Shown here: positions 47,868 through 55,339 of the stretch, piece after piece
Numbering within the stretch: position 1 is the stretch's first letter
Layout: each line of letters starts with the position of its first letter
IMG/VR virus record: IMGVR_UViG_3300036915_000009
Location: 1-58,855 of that record
DNA length: 58,855 bases
Source: a virus
Reading direction: 5' to 3' (one strand)
The notes under the pieces: generated by a model
Seen by the model: only the letters and a program-made list of their open reading frames with translations
Databases searched by the model: none
What the model was told of the DNA's origin: nothing
Position numbers and translations under genes: made by a program

Positions 47868-47938
47868 AAGCGACCGGCGCAGCGCGCCCCCCGCCAAAGG
47901 GGGGGGCTCGCAACGCTGGCCACCTTCGGCCACTGAAA
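47863..47938 (+). repeat. 76-bp direct repeat, copy B
   Basis: This begins at the stop codon of the 47610 gene. The two hairpins of copy A are present, with C6 and G8 runs in place of C7 and G5. It runs into the leader of the 47954 gene. Confidence 0.75.
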
Positions 47939-47953
47939 AAGGAAACCAAGACC
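47939..47953 (+). promoter_or_regulatory. ACCAAGACCA leader, copy 7
   Basis: AAGGAAACCAAGACC immediately precedes the ATG at 47954, following repeat copy B. Confidence 0.65.
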
Positions 47954-48781
47954 ATGGCAGATCCAAACGAAACCTGCGGACCATTTACGACTCTTGTCGA
48001 CGCGCAAACCTGGCTCGACAATTCGGGCACCCGCGACTGGCAATGGTTCGCGGGCTACGACGAGGGCGAGCACGCGCTATTCCTCTATCGCTACGCCGAC
48101 GGCGAGCACCCGGACGCCGTGCTCTCGGCGTGGCTGCTGAGCAAGGCCGAAGATCCCCACGACTATTCAATGGATCGCGATCGGGTCGAGGAAGGGGAAG
48201 CGATACTAGCCGCGAACGATCCCTGCCTGCGCGAGAAGAGCCGCGAAGGGATCAGCGACGAGCTGCGAACCGCCATCGAACGCTACGAGCGTCGAGCGGC
48301 CGCCATCGGCTACGGCACGATCGTGCGGGCGACCATGCCGGACGGCGTCGAGCGCGAGGGGGAGTTCGTCGAACTCGGCTATGGCGGCTGCCAGCCGGGG
48401 CTGAAGGCGGACGGAAAGCGTTTCGCGATCCCACCTCGCGAGTTCGAGCGTTTGGCGATCGAAGCAGAGCATCCACTGGGCGGGGAGCTGATAACCGATT
48501 GCTTTGACGATCCGATGGAGTCACTGCCGAAGCTCATGACCGCGCTGGAAAAGCTCTCACCGGCCGCCCACGCCGCACTAACGGCGCCCAATGCCCTCTA
48601 CTCTCGCATCCCCCCGGACGCCATGCGCGATCCGTCGCACGATTGGTGGACCGAGCACGCGGACGAGCTGCTGAAGCCGATGGTGGCCGCTATCTTCGCA
48701 GCGTGCCCACCGGGATACGAGGTCACGTGGGCACCGACTCGAACGGGCGACGCGCTGCTGCTCAGGCGGGTGAACGCATGA
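47954..48781 (+). CDS. Acidic island protein with duplicated-type C-terminal domain
   Basis: The 275-aa product's N-terminal part has AQTWLDNSGTRDWQWFAGYD and EDPHDYSMDRDRVEEGE, and its middle has GTIVRATMPDGVEREGEFVE. The last about 95 residues resemble the whole 45484 product (SLPKLMTALEKLSPAAHAAL, PPGYEVTWAPTRTG). It is negatively charged overall. It is coupled by ATGA to a small downstream gene. No named family. Confidence 0.55.
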   Translation: MADPNETCGPFTTLVDAQTWLDNSGTRDWQWFAGYDEGEHALFLYRYADGEHPDAVLSAWLLSKAEDPHDYSMDRDRVEEGEAILAANDPCLREKSREGISDELRTAIERYERRAAAIGYGTIVRATMPDGVEREGEFVELGYGGCQPGLKADGKRFAIPPREFERLAIEAEHPLGGELITDCFDDPMESLPKLMTALEKLSPAAHAALTAPNALYSRIPPDAMRDPSHDWWTEHADELLKPMVAAIFAACPPGYEVTWAPTRTGDALLLRRVNA

Positions 48782-48957
48782 GGATCCGAACCATCACTGG
48801 CGCGCTGCGGAAGATCGCAGCGTGCAAGACTCACGAGGAACTAGTTCGCGTGGAAAGTTACCTAAGCCGAATTGCATGGAACGACGGGGGGGCAATTCGC
48901 CAAGCCGCCGAAGAGCGGCGCAGCGCGCTATGGCTGGAAGGGGAGCCTGACAAGTGA
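48778..48957 (+). CDS. Small basic protein
   Basis: The 59-aa product is ATGA-coupled to the acidic protein gene. It has IRTITGALRKIAACKTHEEL, a helix, and WLEGEPDK at its end. It overlaps the next gene by GTGA. It could be a partner of the acidic protein because of coupling and opposite char­ge; this is speculative. Confidence 0.5.
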   Translation: MRIRTITGALRKIAACKTHEELVRVESYLSRIAWNDGGAIRQAAEERRSALWLEGEPDK

Positions 48958-49541
48958 TCTCGACCAAGGAAAAGATCGAAGCGGCCGAGCACGCGGTGAA
49001 GGCTTGCGAGGAGCGACTGGCGCAGGCCGTCGAGCAGCTGGCCGCCGAGCACCGCAGGCTGCAGCGCGAGCGTGGCGTCCTCGACCGCTTGCGCAAGCGG
49101 CTGCAGCTGGAGCGGCTCGGCGGCAAGAAGCTGGCCGACGCTGAACTCGGCTTCGATGACGTGGTCGACAGTAAGACGGATGGCGAGCCGCGGGATCACA
49201 GCGCGCAGGCAGCATGGTATCGCGAACTCACACCAGCGCGGCGCGATGCTGTTGCCATCGCGAACGAGGAGAACTATTCCGTCCACGTGGGGTGCGGTGG
49301 CGAGGTGTGGAACGATAGCTCGATCGGCATGCCGGTCTGCGCCCGTTGCAACAGCCGCGTGCTCTCCATCGACATCCAGCACCCCACGGTGACCGTTCAC
49401 CTGCTGAGACATGGCCTTGCCGCCTGCGGCTTCTCGCGCGAGGTGCCAGCGCTCTGGCCCAAGGGGCACCGATGGTGCCGGAACATAACGGGAGTAACTT
49501 GCGCGGGCTGCCGCCACGAGGTGGAGCGAACGACGTGCTGA
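48954..49541 (+). CDS. Coiled-coil and zinc-ribbon protein
   Basis: The 195-aa product starts from a GTG overlapping the prior stop. Its first 65 residues form a coiled coil (EKIEAAEHAVKACEERLAQA, EQLAAEHRRLQRERGVLDRL). The remainder has SVHVGCGGEVWNDSSIGMPV, CARCNSRV and WCRNITGVTCAGCRHEVE, which suggest two zinc-binding sites. It is followed by the PcfJ-like gene, whose GTG lies inside its last codons. Confidence 0.55.
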   Translation: MISTKEKIEAAEHAVKACEERLAQAVEQLAAEHRRLQRERGVLDRLRKRLQLERLGGKKLADAELGFDDVVDSKTDGEPRDHSAQAAWYRELTPARRDAVAIANEENYSVHVGCGGEVWNDSSIGMPVCARCNSRVLSIDIQHPTVTVHLLRHGLAACGFSREVPALWPKGHRWCRNITGVTCAGCRHEVERTTC

Positions 49542-50527
49542 CCGAGCCCATTCGCCAGGCCATCGTGGACGACATCGCTCGGCGGTGGCCGCAGGCGATC
49601 CACGTGGACATGCTGCGCCGCTGTCCCCTTGAGCGGGCGCCCGCCGTGATCGGAGCCATTTGCGTGATGTGGCCGGAAGCTCGCGCCTTCTCGCGCTGGC
49701 TTATCAGCACGACGGCGCCCGACTTTGCCGCTGCAGTGGTGCGATCGGCGCCGCAGTACCCCCACGCTCGGCTAACGCAACTCGCTCGGCTCGTGCTGGG
49801 CGAGTCCCCGGTGCAGCTGAGTGACCACCAGCTAACGCGGCGGGAGGCGCATCAATGGCTTGCTGCGCGCCCAGACGACACCGAGCCCGCCGAATGGTAT
49901 CTACAGCACCACAACATTGCGGAGATCTCGCACTGCAGAACGATCGCGGTAGCTCGCTGGATCGTGCGGTGCAGCAAGGATCCACACAAGTGGCGTTCGA
50001 TGCTGAAGCTGCGCCGGCAAGGATGCTACATCTACCGGGTGGACGAACTCTCTGACGTGGACCTATGTCCTGGCGTTCACGAGACGTTTCGGCGCGCCAC
50101 TCGCAGGCTGGCGGCCAGCAACCGTGCGCTGCAGTTCGCTGCGGACGCGCCGCTCTATGAGCCACCGTCGTGGTGGAGCGAGATCGAAGGGATCCGCCTG
50201 CTGCGGACGATCGATGACCTTCGCGCCGAAGGCCACGCCATGAAGCACTGTGTGGCGGACTACGCTCCGATCGCGGCGATCGGCAGCACCGTGCTCTTGT
50301 CCGTTGAGGCGGACGGCCAACGCTCCACCGCAGAGTTACGCATGAGCAGTGGCGAGGTTGTGCAGCACCTCGGCTGGCGCAACCAACCGCCGCCCAAGGC
50401 TTGCATCAAGCGACTCGAGGAAGCGACTAGGACATGGGCGAAGGCTCAGCGCTTCAGCCAGCACGCATCGCGTGGCATCATCATTGATGATCCCTACCAC
50501 CCCGATCGAGGGCCTCAGGGGGCGTGA
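49535..50527 (+). CDS. PcfJ-like protein
   Basis: The 330-aa product has RTIDDLRAEGHAMKHCVADY, APIAAIGSTVLLSVEADGQR, STAELRMSSGEVVQHLGWRN-type C-terminal segment characteristic of PcfJ-like proteins found on conjugative plasmids and phages, of unknown role. An HCV motif (residues about 230) is typical. The GTG at 49535 has GGAG 9 nt before it. The 3' end overlaps the DUF1353 gene on the other strand by 13 bp and ends the plus-strand island. Confidence 0.65.
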   Translation: MLTEPIRQAIVDDIARRWPQAIHVDMLRRCPLERAPAVIGAICVMWPEARAFSRWLISTTAPDFAAAVVRSAPQYPHARLTQLARLVLGESPVQLSDHQLTRREAHQWLAARPDDTEPAEWYLQHHNIAEISHCRTIAVARWIVRCSKDPHKWRSMLKLRRQGCYIYRVDELSDVDLCPGVHETFRRATRRLAASNRALQFAADAPLYEPPSWWSEIEGIRLLRTIDDLRAEGHAMKHCVADYAPIAAIGSTVLLSVEADGQRSTAELRMSSGEVVQHLGWRNQPPPKACIKRLEEATRTWAKAQRFSQHASRGIIIDDPYHPDRGPQGA

Positions 50528-50952
50528 TAGATGACGGGCGGCGCGAAGGCAGCACTGGACGCGCCGCCGATGCGAACCGCCTGATAGTAGTACCAAGCGC
50601 GCAACGGCGCGCAGCCATCCTCTTTTAGGATGCCATAGAACGTCTCGTCCGCTGCCTTTCGGAAGTCTTGATCGAGCATGCCGAGCCGCATTAGCTCGTA
50701 CAGGCCATCGTGAACGAGCCCGGCTCTCATGTTTGTGCGGTCGTCCCTGGTGGGGCCGCTGCAGCCGTCCCATGTGTAGCCGAGCCGATGAACGAGGATG
50801 CCGTCAGGTCGAAGGTAAAGGCGCTGTGTCTTCACGTTCTGCCCGAAGATCCCGGTGTAGTTCGCCGCCCAGCGCGCAAGCTCGTACCCTCCAGCTCGTC
50901 GAAAGTATTCGATGCGCTTCTGATCCGCGCGTTCGATCACCGCATCGGCCAT
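50515..50952 (-). CDS. DUF1353-type protein
   Basis: The 145-aa product has HRLGYTWDGCSGPTRDDRTN, MRAGLVHDGLYELMRLGMLD and DETFYGILKEDGCAPLRAW, which match DUF1353. The family is frequent in phages and was thought to act on DNA or cell wall, but I know of no proof. It lies at the 3' end of the minus-strand replication arm. Confidence 0.75.
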   Translation of the reverse strand: MADAVIERADQKRIEYFRRAGGYELARWAANYTGIFGQNVKTQRLYLRPDGILVHRLGYTWDGCSGPTRDDRTNMRAGLVHDGLYELMRLGMLDQDFRKAADETFYGILKEDGCAPLRAWYYYQAVRIGGASSAAFAPPVIYHAP

Positions 50953-50991
50953 GCCGAGGAGTGTAGCGCAGCCAGCGAGCCGCCGCCCGCG

Positions 50992-51279
50992 TCAGCGCTT
51001 CGCGTCAGCGCTTGGTGGTGGTGGCGGAGCGACTGGCGGGCGGCAGAACTCTCGGTAAGCGCGATCGAAGGCGGTGGCGAGCGCGAGCGCAAGATCGGTC
51101 AGCGAGAGTCGTGTCTCCACCCAATTGGGCTCCACCTGCTCCCAGCCGATGGCGTCCTGATACCTCACCCGCACTTCGAGATCCTTGCCGTCGCGGACGC
51201 TGATGTCGATGTCGGAGTAGCCCATGGCTTCGATCGCACGGCAGATCATCAAAGCCAGTTCGAGTTCCGTCCGTTTCAT
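50992..51279 (-). CDS. Small hypothetical protein
   Basis: The 95-aa product is ATGA-coupled to the RuvC-like gene. ELALMICRAIEAMGYSDIDI is followed by SVRDGKDLEVRVRYQDAIGW and a Pro-rich end. It may be a beta-strand pair with a helix. No motif. Confidence 0.5.
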   Translation of the reverse strand: MKRTELELALMICRAIEAMGYSDIDISVRDGKDLEVRVRYQDAIGWEQVEPNWVETRLSLTDLALALATAFDRAYREFCRPPVAPPPPPSADAKR

Positions 51280-51830
51280 GAGATGAGCCCGAGCGCTGCG
51301 CGCTGTTTGGCCAGTTCGATGGCATGCCTCCGGCCCGTGGCAACCGCGACGGCCAGCGCATCGGCGGCGTGCTCGCTGCAGCTGACGCCGAGCATACGGC
51401 TGACGGCTTGCTTTACCTGCGCTTTGGAGCCACGCCCGCCGCCCTTGCCGAGCAGCGAAACCTTCACTGTAGCCGGGGCCACCTCGTAGCATGGCAAGCG
51501 ATGGATCCGCGCAGCGCAGCGCAGCGCGCCCACCACCTCGTGGACCCGGCGGCTCGACGCGTTCGAGTGCACCTTGGTCGGGTCTTCCAGCATGAGCTTC
51601 GCTTTGCCTGCTTCGACGCCCGCTTGGTTCTCGTACCCCATCACCTCAGGCTTGTGGAGCTCTAGCAGTTCCAACACCCGATCGCAAATCAGATCCATCC
51701 GCTCAGGCGCGGTCATCTTGGCGGTGGTGCGGAGCGTGTCATGGTGCAGGACGCGAACGCGGCTCGCCGTTAGCAGAAGCACGCCGATGCCAACGAAGGC
51801 GAAGCCAGGATCGCACCCGAGCGCGATCAT
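51276..51830 (-). CDS. RuvC-like Holliday junction resolvase
   Basis: The 184-aa product has the RuvC acidic sites: ALGCDPGFAFVG near residue 5, VMGYENQAGVEAG near residue 80, and a C-terminal SEHAADALAVAV near residue 150. The lysine-rich GKGGGRGSKAQVKQAVSRML also fits. It probably resolves branched replication or recombination intermediates before packaging. The start at 51830 begins the domain; upstream frame to 51887 lacks it. Confidence 0.82.
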   Translation of the reverse strand: MIALGCDPGFAFVGIGVLLLTASRVRVLHHDTLRTTAKMTAPERMDLICDRVLELLELHKPEVMGYENQAGVEAGKAKLMLEDPTKVHSNASSRRVHEVVGALRCAARIHRLPCYEVAPATVKVSLLGKGGGRGSKAQVKQAVSRMLGVSCSEHAADALAVAVATGRRHAIELAKQRAALGLIS

Positions 51831-52258
51831 CGACACTTGGGGCAGGGTGCTGGGAAGTTGTTCGTGGGGCCGCCAGGGCAGCGACACCGCCTAACGTGGC
51901 CGCAGGAATAGATCGTCGTGCCGTGCCCCGGGTGCGAGCCACCAGTGACTGACTTGACCTCGATCTTTTGCTCGGCGCCCACCAGTGGCTCGGTGCTGCG
52001 CGTCTCGACGCATCGGGTTAGTTGATACAGCGCCGCGACGGGCGTCAGGTGGTTATCGGCCACGAGAGACGATATTCCCAAGCTCGCCCCCGTCAGCAGC
52101 TGACGGAACTCCTGCGGCTCGGCTTCGGCAAGCGCCACGCTGATCAAGTGAACGAAGCGGGCGAAGTCAGCGCCCAGCTTCGCCTTCAGTTTGCCGGTCA
52201 GCTGCGGGGACTGGTGCAGCAGGTGGGCAAAGGGGTCGCGCTTGGGGTCGATCATCAT
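51827..52258 (-). CDS. Hypothetical protein with C-terminal zinc ribbon
   Basis: The 143-aa product has helical FARFVHLISVALAEAEPQEF and a C-terminal IYSCGHVRRCRCP plus PCPKCR that could bind zinc. ATGA-coupled to the RuvC-like gene. Maybe a replication accessory; no family. Confidence 0.55.
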   Translation of the reverse strand: MMIDPKRDPFAHLLHQSPQLTGKLKAKLGADFARFVHLISVALAEAEPQEFRQLLTGASLGISSLVADNHLTPVAALYQLTRCVETRSTEPLVGAEQKIEVKSVTGGSHPGHGTTIYSCGHVRRCRCPGGPTNNFPAPCPKCR

Positions 52259-52716
52259 AAGGCCGACTCCTTTTGCAGCAGCGCGAGTGCTGCCCGTTGC
52301 GAGGTTTGGAAGTCAGTATCCGGATTGAGCCGCCCATCGGCGAGCATCCTCGTGAAGCTGCTGAAGATGGCCAGCGCTTGATCGTCCTCCAATGCTTCGA
52401 ACTGGTGAATGAGGTTCACTGGCGACAGAACCGAGATCGTGGAGGCCAGTCCCGGATCCGGATCCACATCCGGGTTCAGTGCATAGATCAGGATCTCGTG
52501 CGAGATATGCTCAGACCACTTATCGGCCTTCGGAAGCTCAGGTGCGTTGCGCAGATGGCATAAGCTAACGAGATAGTCGTGCCACACCGGATGCGCATCA
52601 GGACGGCGAAGCAGCACGCCACGCAAACAGCCAGGCGCGCCGCCACGGAAATCCCAGACGTTTGCGCCCTCGTCGGCGCTGGGTAGCTCGATCGGTTTGA
52701 TGCTTCTTTCAGCCAT
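52255..52716 (-). CDS. Hypothetical protein in the replication arm
   Basis: The 153-aa product has GGAPGCLRGVLLRRPDAHPV, LHQFEALEDDQALAIF-type helices and a C-terminal QRAALALLQKESAL. It is rich in Leu and Asp. ATGA-coupled to the next gene. No family recognised. Confidence 0.5.
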   Translation of the reverse strand: MAERSIKPIELPSADEGANVWDFRGGAPGCLRGVLLRRPDAHPVWHDYLVSLCHLRNAPELPKADKWSEHISHEILIYALNPDVDPDPGLASTISVLSPVNLIHQFEALEDDQALAIFSSFTRMLADGRLNPDTDFQTSQRAALALLQKESAL

Positions 52717-52870
52717 TCGCGCTCTGCTTCCTGCGCCGCTTGCGCTTCGGCGCTGCTTCCCGTTTGCAGTCCTCGCACACTACTGGGTGCCCCGGCTCGT
52801 CGCCGCCCATGAACACGCCGCACCGCTCGCACAGCAGACCCGAGAGCATCATGTCCGCGATCTCACCCAT
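52709..52870 (-). CDS. Small zinc-finger protein
   Basis: The 53-aa product has CERCGVFMGGDEPGHPVVCE with a second CxxC at EDCKREAA, then a KRKRRRKQ tail. A start at 52870 overlaps the upstream gene. It probably binds nucleic acid. Length is typical of phage zinc-ribbon proteins. Confidence 0.55.
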   Translation of the reverse strand: MGEIADMMLSGLLCERCGVFMGGDEPGHPVVCEDCKREAAPKRKRRRKQSANG

Positions 52871-53210
52871 GCGTCGGCCCTCCAGTGTCGGTCGCCCACA
52901 GTCCGCCGAGCCTGCGCTCCTCGTAGCTGAGCCCCTGGGAGCGGTAGAACTCACGAGCCAGCACCATGCCTTCAGACCATCCCCGATCGAGGTAGAAGGC
53001 GCGTCGCTGCAAAGTGGCTGCCATCGCGAGCCCTGCGCTCCTGCCTTGGTCACGTTGCTGCGGATCGCTATCGTCCACCGCGGTCGTCAGCATCTTATGG
53101 CTCGCATACGGCGTCTCAGCGCGCAGCAGGCAGTCCCGGATGCATGCGTCGAGATACACCAGCGCCAGCGGATCGGCTCGGAAGGGGCTCTCGATTGCGA
53201 CGGTGATCAT
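52863..53210 (-). CDS. Conserved phage protein, DUF7768-like
   Basis: The 115-aa product MITVAIESPFRADPLALVYL, DACIRDCLLRAETPYASHKM, RDQGRSAGLAMAATLQRRAF and YLDRGWSEGMVLAREFY resembles small proteins common in phages that look like nucleoside-processing (deoxyribosyltransferase-like) folds. The start at 53210 is the family N-terminus. Substrate unknown. Confidence 0.65.
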   Translation of the reverse strand: MITVAIESPFRADPLALVYLDACIRDCLLRAETPYASHKMLTTAVDDSDPQQRDQGRSAGLAMAATLQRRAFYLDRGWSEGMVLAREFYRSQGLSYEERRLGGLWATDTGGPTHG

Positions 53211-53650
53211 TGCACCGCCTCGCGAGCGAGCAAAGCGCGCCGCGCCCGAAGCCATCCCTCGCACACGGGATAGTCTGGCGCAGTGACGATCCGGCCTTCG
53301 AGCACCACGAGCCGCGGCCGATAGTTGCCCGGCTCAGGCGTGCCGCTGCGCGCTTCGATTGGCATCCCTTGATGGCATCGGAACGGCTCCTGGCGAGCGG
53401 CTAGCTCGGCGAGCATGCCTTCCTCCGGGCTGCCCTTGCGGAATGCACAGTCGAAGCACATCTCGCCGCCCCGCGATTCGTGGTCGGCCCAGGCGTCAAC
53501 CACACACTGCTCGTGACTTGCCTCGGGGTGCGAGCAGGTACAGCGCTCCGGACCCATGGCGGCGGCGCCCATGCATTTCGGATGGTGGTGCACCTCGATG
53601 CACGAGCGCACCAGACGGTGCTCGGGGTAGTCATATCCTGCGGCGCTCAT
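53207..53650 (-). CDS. Cys/His-rich protein
   Basis: The 147-aa product has CTCSHPEASHEQCVVDAW, CFDCAFRKGSPEEGMLA and FRCHQGMPIEARSG, which contain several potential zinc ligands. It is coupled by ATGA to neighbours. It may be a nucleic-acid-binding or modification accessory; no family named. Confidence 0.55.
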   Translation of the reverse strand: MSAAGYDYPEHRLVRSCIEVHHHPKCMGAAAMGPERCTCSHPEASHEQCVVDAWADHESRGGEMCFDCAFRKGSPEEGMLAELAARQEPFRCHQGMPIEARSGTPEPGNYRPRLVVLEGRIVTAPDYPVCEGWLRARRALLAREAVQ

Positions 53651-54006
53651 AGCTCCCCCCGGGCGTTGGCGGCCACCATCTGCTCGAACGACGGATATTG
53701 CTCGCCCACCACCTGCAGCGCCTCGGGGTCGAAGCGATCGGTGGCCAAGGCCATGCGCAGGTGAAAGTTCATCGGCCCGGTTCCGTCGGGCCGAGTCTGG
53801 TTGTGCAAGTACCCAACGCAAGCCGCCTCTCGGCCTTCCGGCGTTTCGTGGCACGCGAACAAGGCTCCAAAACCCTGGCGGATGCTCGGCTCAAGGGCGA
53901 AGAAGCGCGCGAGATTGAAGCGCTGAAGCTGCGCTTGTTTGCGCCATGGGCAAGTCGGACATTGCCGCTTGATGCGAAAGCTCGGCGAGCTGTTGCATTC
54001 ACGCAT
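53647..54006 (-). CDS. DUF6283-like Cys-rich protein
   Basis: The 119-aa product has RQCPTCPWRKQAQLQRFNLA, LFACHETPEGREAACVGYLH and FDPEALQVVGEQYPSFEQM. The CPTCPWR and FACHExxEGxxxACxG blocks are typical of small phage and host DUF6283-type proteins of unknown function. It is downstream of a short leader ORF with the ACCAAGACCA motif. Confidence 0.7.
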   Translation of the reverse strand: MRECNSSPSFRIKRQCPTCPWRKQAQLQRFNLARFFALEPSIRQGFGALFACHETPEGREAACVGYLHNQTRPDGTGPMNFHLRMALATDRFDPEALQVVGEQYPSFEQMVAANARGEL

Positions 54007-54067
54007 CGGACGCCACCACCGTTCCCCTAGTGGTCTTGATCTCTCGCATGGTCTTGGTTTCCCTCAT
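53999..54067 (-). CDS. Possible 22-aa leader peptide
   Basis: A minus-strand micro-ORF from 54067 to 53999 reads MRETKTMREIKTTRGTVVAS and ends DA. It spans the GGAAACCAAGACC string, and a second ATG at 54049 follows that string as in the island leaders. Its stop overlaps the start of the DUF6283-like gene. It may couple translation. Low confidence. Confidence 0.3.
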   Translation of the reverse strand: MRETKTMREIKTTRGTVVASDA

Positions 54068-54371
54068 GTTGTCCCTTCTCGGCGGGAGGCCCGTCGCCCC
54101 CCGGATCCCAAACGATGTAGGTCCCGCGTTCTACCGCCGGATGGCTCACGATGCGATCGCAAAGTGAATGCCGCGGGAGCCGCTTGAAGTCATCGGGGTG
54201 GAGATAGACAAACGAACTCGGGTTCAAAAACGCCCTTGCGAGCGCCTGTGCCTCGGAACGGCCGCGCTCGCCATCGCTCTGCAGCTCGTCCGCGAACCGC
54301 TCCACCTCTTGCTCCTGTAGCTTTGCCAGTCGAGCCATGACGCTCTCGATCGCTGAGCGCAGAGCGATCAC
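54027..54371 (-). CDS. Hypothetical helical protein
   Basis: The 114-aa product starts at a GTG at 54371 that overlaps the previous stop. IALRSAIESVMARLAKLQEQ and EQEVERFADELQSDGERGRS give a helix with HPDDFKRLPRHSLCDRIVSH in the middle. Its disordered end (GQHEGNQDHARDQDH) is read over the leader ORF. No family. Confidence 0.5.
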   Translation of the reverse strand: MIALRSAIESVMARLAKLQEQEVERFADELQSDGERGRSEAQALARAFLNPSSFVYLHPDDFKRLPRHSLCDRIVSHPAVERGTYIVWDPGGDGPPAEKGQHEGNQDHARDQDH

Positions 54372-54514
54372 GACGCCACCACGCGAGCCAGGCAGACGAC
54401 CCACAGCGCGAACACCACCGAGCCAAACAGATCGGGGTGGGTTTGATCGCACCCGCCCATGAAGCCCGCCATCACCAGCAACGCTAGCACCGTCGCAACC
54501 ACTCCCTTATTCAC
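54368..54514 (-). CDS. Small lipoprotein-like membrane protein
   Basis: The 48-aa product is too short for routine ORF listing: a GTG at 54514 overlaps the prior stop (GTGAATAA). The N-terminus VVATVLALLVMAGFMGGC looks like a lipobox (FMGGC), followed by DQTHPDLFG and a second hydrophobic segment SVVFALWVVCLARVV. Its stop overlaps the next GTG. It might be a small lysis or superinfection factor. Confidence 0.55.
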   Translation of the reverse strand: MNKGVVATVLALLVMAGFMGGCDQTHPDLFGSVVFALWVVCLARVVAS

Positions 54515-54935
54515 CTGAGCCCAGCATCAGCTTCGGCATCGTGCCCGATTCGTAGGCCTCGGCGATCCTCGGCGCAACGCTCGTGCCGAGCGTCGAGCCG
54601 TCAGGCAGCACGAGGTCCGCGAGGAACTCCTGCTCGGCGTTGGCGCCACCGCTCGCCACAAGTTCCAGCTTTGCCTTGATAACCAGCAGCAAGACCCGCC
54701 ATCGCTCGCGATCGATCTGCTTCGCGTCCTCGCAACCCTTTGGCCGCCGTGCTGGAACCGCTCGTCGGAACTGTCGGCCATCAAGAGTGAAGGCCACGAA
54801 ACCCTCGCGCTGGTGCACATCCCAACCGTGGACGACCTGAGCGGCGCCATGCTTGTTCAGCGCCCGCTCGATCTCCATGCGCGTGGTGGAGATGTCGACC
54901 TTGGTTCCGTGGGCGTAGCCTCGCCCGCGCGTCAC
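54507..54935 (-). CDS. Conserved phage protein of unknown function
   Basis: The 142-aa product has STTRMEIERALNKHGAAQVV, HGWDVHQREGFVAFTLDGRQ, RERWRVLLLVIKAKLELVAS and EFLADLVLPDGSTLG, ending SGTMPKLMLGSGE. I recall this family from many phages near replication genes, without known role. The GTG at 54935 overlaps the upstream stop by one base (TAGTG). Confidence 0.7.
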   Translation of the reverse strand: MTRGRGYAHGTKVDISTTRMEIERALNKHGAAQVVHGWDVHQREGFVAFTLDGRQFRRAVPARRPKGCEDAKQIDRERWRVLLLVIKAKLELVASGGANAEQEFLADLVLPDGSTLGTSVAPRIAEAYESGTMPKLMLGSGE

Positions 54936-55291
54936 TAGTCGCCCGCTACCGCATTGTCGTTGCTCGCCTTGGCGCGGCGACTGGCGCGCTTCTTCGCTGG
55001 CTTCGCTGGCTTCGCTGCTGGCTCGTCCACGAATGGGTGTCCAGCATCGTACAGTTCCGCCTGAGCGCTCACCCAAGCCTCGCCCGTGTTGACCTCGGTG
55101 GACAGCTGGCGGATTGTCTCGCGGAACTGGCGCAGCTTCTCGTTCCACTCGCGGTTGTGGCTGCGCTTTTTTTCGAGCAGGGCTTCGCGATCGAGTTCGG
55201 CTTGGGCGAGTTCGTCGCTTCGCGCCCTCAACTCAGCTTCGTTAAGTCGCTTTTGGATCATCCCTGTTCGATCAACTGCAGCTTCACCCAT
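54935..55291 (-). CDS. Coiled-coil protein with basic tail
   Basis: The 118-aa product begins with a long helix, QKRLNEAELRARSDELAQAE, LDREALLEKKRSHNREWNEK and a Lys/Ala-rich end (AAKPAKPAKKRASRRAKAS). It may bind DNA by its tail. It opens the downstream operon after the long dyad at 55340-55397. Confidence 0.55.
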   Translation of the reverse strand: MGEAAVDRTGMIQKRLNEAELRARSDELAQAELDREALLEKKRSHNREWNEKLRQFRETIRQLSTEVNTGEAWVSAQAELYDAGHPFVDEPAAKPAKPAKKRASRRAKASNDNAVAGD

Positions 55292-55339
55292 GGGTCGTGC
55301 GCCTCCGGCTTGAATGGTCTTGGCTTGGCGAGGGGGTTG

